Shown piece after piece: positions 1-11,500 of a DNA stretch of 64,000 nt. How positions within the stretch are numbered: the first letter of the stretch is position 1; every line of letters begins with the position of its first letter. The stretch comes from Carcinoscorpius rotundicauda (Eukaryota; Arthropoda; Merostomata; Xiphosura; Limulidae): the NCBI GenBank assembly GCA_011833715.1, contig CM022397.1:4836001-4900000 (forward strand), written 5' to 3'. Both the position numbers and the translations under genes were made by a program. The notes under the pieces were generated by a model that saw only the letters and a list, made by a program, of their open reading frames with translations, searched no databases and was not told the origin of the DNA.

Positions 1-416
1 AGTTGACAAATTAAATACAAATTATCAGTTTAAAAATCAAGAATTTTAGCAAGGCCATCTGTCTTTAAATCATGCTGAGATACCAATCTTTAACATATTT
101 CATGAAAACCGACTTAAAGCTCACTTAATGTATTGAAATATTTGTAAACCATATTTCATTATATTATCTTATAACGTGTGTATGTTTGTTACCATCCTTC
201 TCCAAGTAGGCTGGCTGGATTACAATAATTCTTTGTATGGAACTTGAAAACTGTCCAATTGTAGTTTTTGTTTCAGTATTTTTGTCCAATAGAGGAGGAA
301 GGAAGAAAGAGGAACAAACACCCTGAAAAAGGTACATTTATGTTGTAATGCAACTTAGCCTCGCACACCGAGAGTTCACTGGCTGTACTTCAATGTAGTT
401 TCATTTGACGGTTTCT

Positions 417-688
417 TAGTTTGTTTTTTAATTTCGCGCAAAGCTACGCGAGGGCTATCTGCGTAACTGTTCCCAACTTAGCAGTGTAATATTAGAAGGA
501 AAGCAGCTAGTCATCACCATCCACCGACAACTCTTGGGCTACTCTTTTACCAACGAATAGTAGGATTAGCCGTAATATTATAACGCCCCCATGGCTGAAA
601 GGGCGAGAATGTTTGGCGTCACAGGAATTCGAATCTAAGACCCTTAGATTACGAGTCGAGCGTCTTAACCACCTGGCCATGCCGGGCC
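417..688 (-). mobile_element. SINE A (tRNA-derived), near full length
   Basis: SINE A in transcription order: a tRNA-like head (GGCCCGGCATGGCC, an A-box-like TGGCCAAGCGCG, an anticodon-like loop CTCGTAATC, B box GGTTCGAATCC), a body containing GGCGTTATAATGTGACGG and GTTGGCGGTGGGTGGTGATG, then a tail CAGATAGCCCTCGAGTAGC and a CAAA-type repeat. Here it is seen reversed, tail at 417 and head ending GCCGGGCC at 688. Confidence 0.9.
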
Positions 689-764
689 TACATTTGATTG
701 TAAGTGGAATCTATCCTACAGCACACAGGGGATACTTTGTTTTGAAATTTTTGTTCGAGAAGGG

Positions 765-893
765 ATTTTTTTTTGTCTTAGGAGCAAATCCACAGCCATA
801 TTGGGCTATCTGCTTTGTCCACCGCCGTTAATCGAACCCCGGATTTTAGTGTTGTAAGTGGTTTGTCTTACCACTGTTCCACCAGAGGGATTT
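765..893 (-). mobile_element. SINE C or B-like copy, degenerate
   Basis: Contains GGGCTATCTGCTTTGTCCACC, AATCGAACCCCGGATTTTAG and a TCTTACCACTGTTCCACCAG end, the reversed tRNA-like head of the SINE B/C group. Diverged, with no clear flanking duplication. Confidence 0.6.
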
Positions 894-1143
894 GGCAGGA
901 AAGGAAGATAAAACAAACATGTGAAATGAGAGACATTTACAATTTTTCGTGTAACGTTATGCTTCGAATTTAAAGACACAAGTAGTATATAATTAGTTAA
1001 AAGTATCAACCATTACATTCCTGAAAACATGGCACGTAACTAGCGTTTAATGAAGTCTTAGTTAAAAGAAATAAAGGCTTCATTATTTAACTTTAGTTTT
1101 ACTCAATTTTTGTTCTATAGTATGTATAAAGGTTAAATATTCT

Positions 1144-1395
1144 AGGGCCTGGCATGGCCGAGCGCGTTAAGGCGTGCGCTCGTAATTCGAGGGTCGCGCT
1201 AAACATGCTCGCCCTCCCAGCCGTGAGGGTGTATAAAGTGACGGTCAATCCCACTTTTCGTTGGTAAAAGAGTAGCCCAAGAGTGGGTGGAGATGACTAG
1301 CTGCCTTCCCTCTAGTCTTACACTGCTAAATTAGGGACGGCTAGCACAGATAGCCCTTGAGTTGCTTTGAGCGAAATTACAAAACAAACAAACAT
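1144..1395 (+). mobile_element. SINE A, full length with 12-bp target-site duplication
   Basis: Head GGCCTGGCATGGCCGAGCGC, body and (CAAA) tail present. It is flanked by exact GTTAAATATTCT copies at 1132-1143 and 1396-1407, showing LINE-type target-primed insertion. Confidence 0.95.
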
Positions 1396-1407
1396 GTTAA
1401 ATATTCT

Positions 1408-3565
1408 GATATCTAGAATGTATTTCATTTGCATGTTGAACACTGTTGAGTTGTTTTGCCATTTATATGGTTTTAGACTAACTGAACACAAAACGAGACA
1501 AAACTAAAATAAACAACACACAAATAAATTACGTTTATATAATAATTTATATCGTTGGGAAACAAAGGTGACGCATGACAATTGGTCTATATTTTCCAAC
1601 ATTATATTTAGCGAAACAATTGTCCTAAATTTTCCAGAGAAACTTGTTACGAAATGGAAGCGCTTATCGCGCGTTATATTTAATTAAGATGCCCGAACAA
1701 AAGATATGTAGTTTATAGTAATCTTGGATAAGAAAATAAAGCCATTATATCACGGTTGTTTTTGTGATTAATGAACTGACACTTGGTTCAGGAAAAACCT
1801 AATTAATTATACTGTCGCAGTTGCATATACTTTATGGCCACTGGTTTGAATTCCAAAATATTCACTGTCCTGGATATAGCTTCGGTCTCCAGGATTTAAT
1901 AGGGTTTTCTCAATGTATAAGTTTATCTCAAGCTATTTTGTAGGATCATTTCAGAGTAATTTATAGGTCTATCTAGGAGTATTTTGTAGTCTCCTACATC
2001 GGATAATTTTATAGAATAAATGTTTGATTTTGTTATTGATAAGTTTATGTTTTAATATTTCATATGAAGCCATCAGAGTATTTACTTTGCGTCAGACGAC
2101 AGTACCCGTGATAAATTCTCCGTTAAAAGGCTTTGCACATTATTTTACGCCACTGAAATGGTATTGTGGACACTGGAACGGTCCAATCACAAGAGTGCAA
2201 TCTTTCGTTTTTGTTACTCGAATTTCAGACACATACATACTTTATACGACTCAAACAGATTATATTAAACTTCCTAAAAGATAAAAGTCTTTCATTTCAA
2301 AGCCATAGAGTACAATGAAATTCAAAAGTGAAGCCTTTCATCGGGTAGGTAATATCAATTACAATAAGTATATTTCTATTTTAGGCATAATTATAATTAT
2401 CTTCAAAAGAAACTTGCATAGGCCTAAAAGTTTCATTCTTTACTAACGAATACAGCAAACAAAAGAGATTTAATCAGATATTTTGTGTATTTGAGGATTC
2501 GATTCTGTAATCTGCTAATATACAAAAAAAAAACTTTTATTGAGAAACAGATAGATTTATAATTCAGATTTACAGAGGAACTGAATATACGTTCTTGTTG
2601 TAGCGATTTAATGTACATCTGCCGCTCTGATGTTTCAAAATATTAAAAAGCTTGAATGATGTCTAAACGGATAAAACTTTTCAATCCATTTACAGAAGTA
2701 CTGATGTTTTAGTGAACTTAAACGATCGTTGAATAAACTGTCACAAACAGAATTATGAATCTGGTTTGATTCAAAGAATACATTTGCAACTTTGTTAAAA
2801 CTTTGACACTTTGAAACCCTAAGTAGGCCTAGGAACAAACAGGAGCGAAGAAAACTTTGGTAACTGACCGAGTCTAATCTCAACCGATAAAATTTAAGTC
2901 ATTCCATTGTTGCTAAGTTGTTTAAATTAATAATTTTCTTCTTTATTCAGTTTAACAAGTTTGACTTATATAGATTAGATCATAATAGAATTTTCCTTTT
3001 AAACTCTATGGTTAAAAAAATCTAAAACATAAAATTATAGGTCGTATTTTGTAAGACATTTGACACACTTTTCACTACGTGTGTAATTTATCAATAAAAA
3101 AACATGAGCTAAAAACGAAAATCATATACAGTTGTTGAATATTAATGATTAACACAAAATATCTAAATACAGAAATTATAAACCTCAAACTGGTAAAACG
3201 TATTGAAATAAAACATGATATCAACAGAGGCCAGATATATTAGACATTCTTACCGAAGTATAAGATATTCCAGCAAGTACAATTTTTATCGAAGGATTCT
3301 TCATAGACAAGTAACGGAGATTTACCTAAAAATAAGAAGTAAGAATTTATTTTATATTACAGAGAAGCGGTTGCTTTTCAACTTTCTATTAAATTGGGTA
3401 TGATGCATGCTCAAAGTATATTACCTTAAAATGTTTAAACATTTATGGGTTTGAAATTGAGAAACAGGTTTAAACATTTTTACGTGACTGGAACAGCATC
3501 ATATGAAAGTAATGCTTTAAAAGTTTTGCCATTATTTTAGCCTACCGAAAATATTTGATTGATTG
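1408..3565. other. Unique AT-rich sequence, no gene recognised
   Basis: Both strands were read. Short open frames at 2024-2284 (+), 2433-2618 (-), 2635-2883 (-) and 3215-3403 (+) have no splice context or family similarity. The region would lie downstream of metalloprotease exon 5 on the minus strand, but no catalytic-domain exon is visible. Two TAGGCCTA octamers occur at 2419 and 2824. Confidence 0.5.
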
Positions 3566-3833
3566 TTTTTAGAATATCGCGTAAAGTTACACGAGGGCTA
3601 TCTGTGTTAGACGTCTCTAATTTAGCAGTGTAAGACTAGAGGGAAGGCAGTTTGTCATCACCACCCACCGCCAACTCTTGGGCTACTATTTTACCAACGA
3701 ATAGTGGGATTGACCGTAACACTATAACGCCCCCACGGCTGAAAGGGCGAGCATGTTTGGCGTGACGCGGATGCGAACACGCGACCCTCAGATTACGAGT
3801 CACACGCCTTAACGCGCTTGGCCATGCCGGGCC
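3566..3833 (-). mobile_element. SINE A, near full length
   Basis: Reversed tail (ATCGCGTAAAGTTACACGAG) through to the reversed head ending GGCCATGCCGGGCC. All three parts of the element are present. Confidence 0.9.
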
Positions 3834-4361
3834 TTCTTTTGTAACACGATATCTTTCGTTGATAAATTATCAAGATGACTGAAAGGAAAACAGACTGTAT
3901 GTGTGAAATAATAACAATATCTCATAGCAATTGAAATAGGGTAAAATCGCAAATTTAAATTATCAAATAACAATGAGAAAAACGTACTCTGGTTTTATGG
4001 CCCTGTTGTTCTGTCGTAAATAGGTTTAGACGATCAGTAATCGTTTTGCTTATTTGATTGGTGAGTTTTTACTATTTATATTATGATTTCCTTGTCGACT
4101 CTTTTCTCTTCATCTGCATTTTCTTAAAAACATTTGTTGGAACAATTCCACATGCATAACAAATGTGGGACGAATTCCTTGGAGTAGAGACTTTATTGTA
4201 CGATTTATTATTCATCACTTGCCAAAATGCCTCAATTTTTCCTGTTTATTAAACATTGAAATACACAGTGCGATTCAGAGAGTCACATGAACGTGTAACT
4301 TTCTGGCCTTGGTGGCACAATGCACCAGGATACAAGGCTGAAAAAAAGTTTCATCTGGTCT

Positions 4362-4600
4362 GAATTTTGCACAAAGGTATACAAGGGCTATCTGCGCTAG
4401 TCGTCTCTAATTCAGCAGTGAAAGACTAGAGGAGAGCAGATAATTATCATCACCCATCTTCAACTTTTGGGCTACTCTTGACTAACGAATATTGGGCATT
4501 ATAACCCCTTGGCTGAAAGGGTAGGCATGTTTGGTGTGACGGGGATTTGAACCCACGACTCTCAGATGACGAGTCGAACACCTTATTCGCCTAGCCATCC
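4362..4600 (-). mobile_element. SINE A, degenerate
   Basis: The reversed SINE A body and B box (GGGGATTTGAACCCACGAC) are recognisable, with several deletions. Confidence 0.8.
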
Positions 4601-4689
4601 TCTTTGTATTTGAAGTTTGATTGGTGCTCTAAGTAATATGATTGAAATAAATATGTGAAAACTAACAAGAAATACCAGAAGAAAACACT

Positions 4690-4765
4690 GGTTTGTTTGT
4701 TTGGAATTAGCCACGGAGCTATACAATTGGATATCTGTACTCTGCCTACTACCAAAAAATAAGAC
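4690..4765 (-). mobile_element. SINE B 3' fragment, degenerate
   Basis: GTTTGTTTGGAATTAGCCAC, GAGCTATACAATTGG and TATCTGTACTCTGCC correspond to the reversed tail of SINE B; the head is missing. Confidence 0.5.
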
Positions 4766-4972
4766 AGAATATACAAATGTTATTGTTAAAAGTAACATAG
4801 GGCTCACAATACTCATTCGCTGTTTAAAATGTACTAAGAAACAACACATTAATACAGAAATTAAATTAAATTATAACAGCTTGAATGAACTGCTGCTGAG
4901 AGTTTTCATTTTGTGTTTGTATTTATTTTGAGAAAGAATTTTAGTTATAATAGGGATAAATTTTTAATGGGA

Positions 4973-5240
4973 AAATAAATGTAACACTAAGTAGAATTCA
5001 TTATACGCTATATGTTTACCTTCACGACACAAATATTATAAAAGTTAACCCTATTGGTAGGAATCGAAACTATAAATATACTTACATTTTACATTAATTA
5101 TTATATTAAATAAATGTAACACTAAGTAGAATTCATTATACGCTATATGTTTACCTTCACGACACAAATACAAAAGTTAACCCTATTGGTAGGAATCGAA
5201 ACTATAAATATACTTACATTTTACATTAATTATTATATTT
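4973..5240. repeat. Tandem duplication, 135-bp unit, 2 copies
   Basis: Copy 1 (4973-5107) and copy 2 (5108 to about 5240) are almost identical, differing by a small deletion in copy 2 (ATATTATAAAAG versus ATACAAAAG). The near identity points to a recent event. Confidence 0.9.
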
Positions 5241-5429
5241 GGTTAAAGCTTTGTTTATGTCTTAACTAAACCATGTTTTAAATAATATTTCATAAAACAT
5301 CTATTTCTGCCGTTCCAGAACGAAGTAGTACACATTTAAAAATATAAATAAAAATCTGAAGGTATTTCTTGAGTGTAACTAGTTGTCTAAATATTCTGTG
5401 AAAATTATCTACCAGACGAAATCACTTAC

Positions 5430-5587
5430 GGCATTGTAAAATACGCCGAAATATTTGATTATATCTTGTTCTGAGGCAAAAAACGTCTTGTGCACCGAAT
5501 CCATAACGGTGAGAACTTCAACTTTCACAGAATCAGAATTATCAGGCCGTTGCGGTTGTATGCGACGCAAAGAAATACTAGGTACAA
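5430..5587 (-). CDS. Metalloprotease exon 5: propeptide/catalytic junction
   Basis: The acceptor TTTTTCAACAG precedes 5587; the donor AATGCC|GTAAGT follows 5430. It is 158 nt, entering with two bases that complete the codon split at exon 4 and leaving in phase 0. A basic region (SLRRIQPQRPD) may be the propeptide cleavage zone. VKVEVLTVMDSVHKTFF is the expected first catalytic strand ('vEvl.v.D..h...f') and IIKYFGVFYNA the first helix. I found no following exon between 1 and 5429, so the rest of the catalytic domain probably lies outside the window. Confidence 0.8.
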
Positions 5588-8500
5588 CTGTTGAAAAACA
5601 TTAAATTCATTTGAATCAGTGAAGAAAAAAACACCATCGAAAAAGCTGTCCTAATTTGTACGTTAATTGTTTCCAAACGAGTTTTTACGCACGTGATACA
5701 ATCACGTTATTGAAGAATGTTAATACATCTCAAGAGGATATTTCTCAAATATAAGGAAAGACCGGATTTTACTAGTTAAGTTATACATTTATGTGACTCT
5801 TTTTTTTTTCACGGATTAAGTTAAAATTCTGAAACTAAATAGTGTGAATATAAGATTGTATTAAACCATCTTTTATTTCCTTGTATAGATTTAGGCCTAC
5901 TTATTAAAGAATATTTTCACTCATTATCTGCAGTCAACAAACGATTTTAGAAAAAAATAACAATAATTGCTTGTACGCTGGGTTTCAGAATAGGCCTATA
6001 TTCGGGTCTGTAAACGTCACAAGTTATCGAACTGATGTTAAAAGATAAACACATCCTTTAGCAGACCTATTTCGTGGCATATGATTAAAATGGGAAGACA
6101 TTTGTGACGTGAATTCAGACTCATGTTCAAATATTTTTATCAGAGCCCGTTACTGTGCAAAAATATTCATATCACATGTACAGTTTCAAAAATATACAAG
6201 TTTATATAAAATTTAAATAATTGTATTAAAAGCCTGTATAATTGCGAAAGGTTTTTATTGTAAGCTTTTATGACAGTTAAAGATTTGCATTATAAGCCTG
6301 TTTAACTGTTAAAGATTTGTATTATAAGCCTGTATAACTGTTAAATATTTGTGTTATAACCTATATAACTGTTACATATTTGTGTTATAACATATGTAAC
6401 TTACATATTTGTGTTATAAGCCTGAATAACTGTTAAATATTTCTGTTATAGGTCTTTTTTACAGTTAAATATTTGTATTATAAGTCTGTATAACTATTAA
6501 AAAATTGTGCTATATGCCTGTGTAACTGTTAAATATTTGTGTTATAAGTCTCTAAAACTGTAAAACATTTGTGTTATAAGCCTGTATAACAGTTAAATAT
6601 TTGTATTATAAGTCTGTATAACTATTAAAAAATTGTGCTATATGCCTGTGTAACTGTTAAATATTTGTGTTATAAGTCTCTAAAACTGTAAAACATTTGT
6701 GTTATAAGCCTGTGTAACTGTTAAATATTTCTATTATAAGCGCGTATAGCTGTTAAATATTTCTATTATAAGCGTGTGTAACTGTTAAATATTTCTGTTA
6801 TAAGTCTGTATAACTGTTAAATATTTCTGTTATAAGTCTGTATAACTGTTAAATATTTCTGTTATAAGTCTGTATAACTGTTAAATATTTCTGTTATAAG
6901 TCTGTATAATAGTTAAATATTTATACTATAATCCTGTATAACTGTTAAATATTTCTGTTATAAGTCTGTATAATAGTTAAATATTTCTGTTATAAGTCTG
7001 TATAACTGGTAAATATTTGTACTTTATAAAAGATGATGGTTATATTAGGAGCTTGTTGTGTTGGTTTGGTGTTTCAAAGCTACTAAGTTACGTGCTCGGT
7101 TTGTTGTGAGCCTTTGATTTGTAATATAGTCCTCATTTAAGGTTTTGTAATATAGTCCTCATTTAAGGTTTTGTAATATAGTCCTCATTTAAGGTTTTGT
7201 AATATAGTCCTCATTTAAGGTTTTGTAATATAGTCCTCATTTAAGGTTTTGTAATATAGTCCTCATTTAAGGTTTTGTAATATAGTCCTCATTTAAGGTT
7301 TTGTAATATAGTCCTCATTTAAGGTTTTGTAATATAGTCCTCATTTAAGGTTTTGTAATATAGTCCTCTTTTAAGGTTTTAATGGAAAGCGGTAGTTACA
7401 TATTTAAACGTTTAAACTACGCTATTTGATATTTGAGTCAGAGAAGACAAAATTACATTCATCTTTACAAAAAAATGTTTTTTTTTCAATAAATGAGGTT
7501 AAAGTTGTCCTGAAGTAAAAATGAATGTCCTGTCACTTAACAAAGCCCTTGACAGATATAATAGTTTGTTGTTGTTGTTTTGAATTAAGCACAAAGCTAC
7601 ACAATGGGCTATCTGTGCTCTGCCCACCACGGGTATCGAAACCCGGATTTTAGCGTGTAAGTCCGCAGACATACCGCCGAGCCACTGGGGGGCATAATAG
7701 TTTGTAAATGTAATTGTTTGGAAAATACGTTTTAACCAAAATAACTGTCGTGAAATAAATGTAATAACAGATCATACGTCTTCCAAATCTATTTTATCAC
7801 GCTGACAACAATTCAGATATTAAGAAAAAAAAATCAAATATGAAAAGCCAAAATTAAACAAGTTGAATTAAGAGCAAATACCACTTTCGACGGGAGTAAC
7901 GTAATTCAATGTCCTTTATTTGTTTCGTTTCATAGTGGTAGAATCGAGTTATGTTTCTGTTTATTTTATTTAAATAGAAGGAGGTTATAATAATCAATTA
8001 CTTTTACTCATGCGTTAACTTACACGTGTCAGGCATTGTGACAGAATTTTCTTTAACTGTCATGACCTTATGAACAGCAACTCCTTCGTTGCTAAGGGAA
8101 ACAGTATCGTTGCTAGGAGCTACTCGCAAACCGTCACCAAGCACGCCTTCCTGAAAGGAAAGTTTATTATCTCTAACTTCTAATCAAAGCGAGTTACATA
8201 TGTAGATGAGGGCTGAAAATTAGCCCATTAATTAATATAACTAATTTAATATACCAATCCTACTTACACTGGCTGGAATGTATTTAGAAGTACTTGTTCG
8301 AGAAACATACAACCTGATACACACTGCAGAATACCTACGTTGTTTACAAAATAATTAAAGAAAGAATTTATAGAAGAAAGAAAAAAATCGTTCAGTTAAT
8401 CACCTTAGAAATTTTTAACAAGAATAGCTTTACAATTTAGGTTTTATATTAATTATATATATTAATAATAATCGCTAACATTATTTATTAAACGAGTTTA

Positions 8501-11500
8501 ACTCACAATTTTCAAAAGCCCATTGGAATCTTTCTTGATATGAAGCGATGAGCCTTTGTCTGGGTCAGTGAAGAAAACTTTGCTCAACATTTTGAGGTCG
8601 GGCTAAAGCAAACGAAAGATAAGTAAAGGCGATAATTTTAACCGTCTAAAGTGTACACAGAATATTTAATATAACAATAAATATCGCATATATCACGTGA
8701 ATGTTGTTTATTTACATTTTGTTCTATTAAATCGTTATCGAATTGTATGCGTATATTCAGTGCGTTCGATACTGTATATTTTAATTAAGTTGAATATTCT
8801 ACGTCACTCATATTACCACCTCGCTTGCTTCGGGATTGGTCAAAGAAAGTAGTGATATTGTCACATGACAGTAATGGCTACCATAGAGGAGAGAAATCGC
8901 TGCGTTACACTGAATGTGTTATGTTGCCAAATTACTGTTAAAAATAAGAAATCCTTAAGGGAATTTATAAGACACAAAACACTCAGATTTTATCATTTCT
9001 TTTAGTTAAAATATTAATCAATTGTTGCCTTAAATAAGTTACGTCTGTTCGGTGTTCCCTTATGGCAAATAAACGTTTCTCGAAATCAAATAGGAAATTC
9101 CCAACTACAAATATCAATTATCACGTGATTTCTTTAGTGACAACATCGAACAAAGTGCTAATTTAGTAGATTCATTCGAGTTTGCGTCTTGTGGTTTTGT
9201 AAAAAGAAATCCTGATGAAACTGTAAAGATTGTAGTTTGTTTTTTGAATTTCGCGCAAAGCTACTCGAGGGCTATCTGCGCTAGCTTCTCCTAATTTAGC
9301 AGTGTAAGACTAGAGGGAAAGCAGCTGGTCATCATTACCCACCGCCAACTCTTGGGCTACTCTTTTACCAACGAATAGTGGGATTAATCGTCACATTATA
9401 ACGCCTCCACGGCTGGGAGGGCGAGCATGTTTGGTGAGACCGGGATTCGAACTCCCGACCCTCGGATTACGAGTCGAACGCTTAACACGCTTGGCCATGC
9501 CGGGCCAAAGATTGTAGTCATGGAATATAAGAATTGTAAAACCCGTGATCAACAGAGACGTGTGTAGCTCTGAATGAATCAGATAAGTTTGCGAGAACCA
9601 ACTACCTCTAAAGTTAATAACAAAACTAACTATTTGAAACAGGTCCAACTCGAGCTTGTTCCAGAGTAAAATATTAAAATTGAAATTTTAAAAAAGACCA
9701 TTTTCAAATATTAATCATGGTTATTTAATAACACGAGTCTGAATGCTGTAAGGACCGTATACAAAGTTGCTTTGAGGTAGGACCACTCTGTATTAATTTT
9801 GTACCACACAGTATATTATCTTTGTTTCATAAGCCTAGCAAAATATAAAACCTAAAAGTTCCCTGATCGTCCCCTTTATAAAGTATAAAACCTAAAAGTT
9901 CCCTGATCGTCCTCTTTATAAAGTATAAAACATAAAAGTTCCCTGATCGTCCCCTTTATAAAATATGAAACATAAAAGTTCCCTGATCGTCCTCTTTATA
10001 AAGTATAAAACATAAAAGTTCCCTGATCGTCCCCTTTATAAAGTATAAAACATAAAAGTTCCCTGATCGTCCCCTTTATAAAGTATAAAACATAAAAGCT
10101 CCCTGATCGTCCCCTTTATAAAGTATAAAACATAAAAGTTCCCTGATCGTCCCCTTTATAAAGTATAAAACAATAAACGCGAAGGACATCAGGTACCATT
10201 TTCAATTTCGATACTTTTAATTTTCAGTATTACTGACTTTAAATTATAATTATTTAATTGGTGGACAGTTATGGATAAAAACAAAACAAAAACACGATGC
10301 AAAGTTTTGAATATCTTACTTCAAACAGCTAAATACCATATGATGCATGGTTCAGGGTCTCACCCCATATTTGACGAGGTCGTTCAATATTGAAAACGGA
10401 TGGTCTTTCCACTTGAAAACAAAACAAACAAGAAAAACAAAAAGTAGTGAAACCCGTCAGAGCAGTGAATTAAATATTGCTACACTTCAACAAGCAGAAT
10501 TTTTACAGCTGAGTGGTCTTAGTAAGTCTGAGAAGAGTTTCTCAGAGCCACGTATTAAAATGCTTACACCTCAGAACAGTTTCTCAGAGCCACGTATTAA
10601 AATGCTTACACCTCAGAACAGTTTCTCAGAGCCGTGTATTAAAATGCTTACACCCCAGAACAGTTTCTCAGAGCCGTGTATTCAAATGCTTAACCTCAGA
10701 ACAGTTTCTCAGAGCCGAGCATTGAAATGCTTAACCCCAGAATAGTTTCTCAGAGCCGTCTATTCAAATGATTGCAGCTCAAAAGAGTTTCTCAGAGCCT
10801 TGTATAAAATGGATCACAGCTTAGATGAGTTTTTCAAAGTCTTCTATAAACATGATTACATCTGAGAAAAGTTTCTTGTCGACTTGTATGAAAATGTTTT
10901 CAGCTGACTGATCGAAGCTGCACTGAAACAATGACGTCATAGCTTAATTTTCTCACAAAAACCTGAACATTCATAACGTCATCATGCGGATGTTTGAACA
11001 ACCTCAATAAAAGGTCTTTATTTACCAGGTTTTTGTAAATCCAAAATCATATCGCATAAATATTTTGTTTGTGTTTGTAAGAGTCTAAATCATTACTTAC
11101 CGAATGTTCATTAGTCTTTTTCAGTTCACTTTAAAAGTCCCGATTGTGGATTATTTTAACCCTGAGAAATTGTTTGAAATTACTGTGTAGGTAAATATAA
11201 TCAACGTATGACAAAGGTGCACTTGTTGTGTATTTTATTATGGAAAACACACAAATATACAAGGTGTATCAACCGTACACGTCACCGTGGAATACGGACA
11301 AGTATACAATGTGTATCAGCTGTAAAAGTTTCAATGAAATAAACACAATATTACAAGGTGTATCGGCTCATTATATTACTGTAGAACAAATAAGCTTCGA
11401 ATGAAACATTACAAGAAGTTAGCATAAAGTGATGATTATTATGGGTCTTTTTGTGTTTTTTATGTATCAAGCATTAGTTGAATCGTGTATACGCCCGGCA

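Noticed and set aside
277..331. Plus-strand mini-exon (TTTTTGTTTCAG ... AAAAG|GTACAT, open in one frame)
   Set aside because: Only 55 nt, no partner exon, and it would be antisense to the metalloprotease's downstream region; chance splice signals of this quality are common.
613..831. Open frame over a SINE A head and flanking DNA
   Set aside because: It lies in SINE sequence; similar frames occur in other copies (9391-9648, 22268-22531, 38954-39319, 39752-40048, 44341-44589) because the SINE body has few stops.
1144..1220. tRNA gene (A- and B-box-like sequences, CGT at the anticodon position)
   Set aside because: The acceptor stem does not pair, the head runs directly into a SINE body, and dozens of copies exist. 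All tRNA-like heads here are SINE parts.
1..5429. Further catalytic-domain exons of the metalloprotease
   Set aside because: I looked on the minus strand for the zinc motif HExxHxxGxxH and for the usual strands before it and found none; they are probably outside the window.
11091..11165. Minus-strand exon ending at a GTAAGT donor near 11097
   Set aside because: All three frames between the possible acceptor and this donor contain stops.
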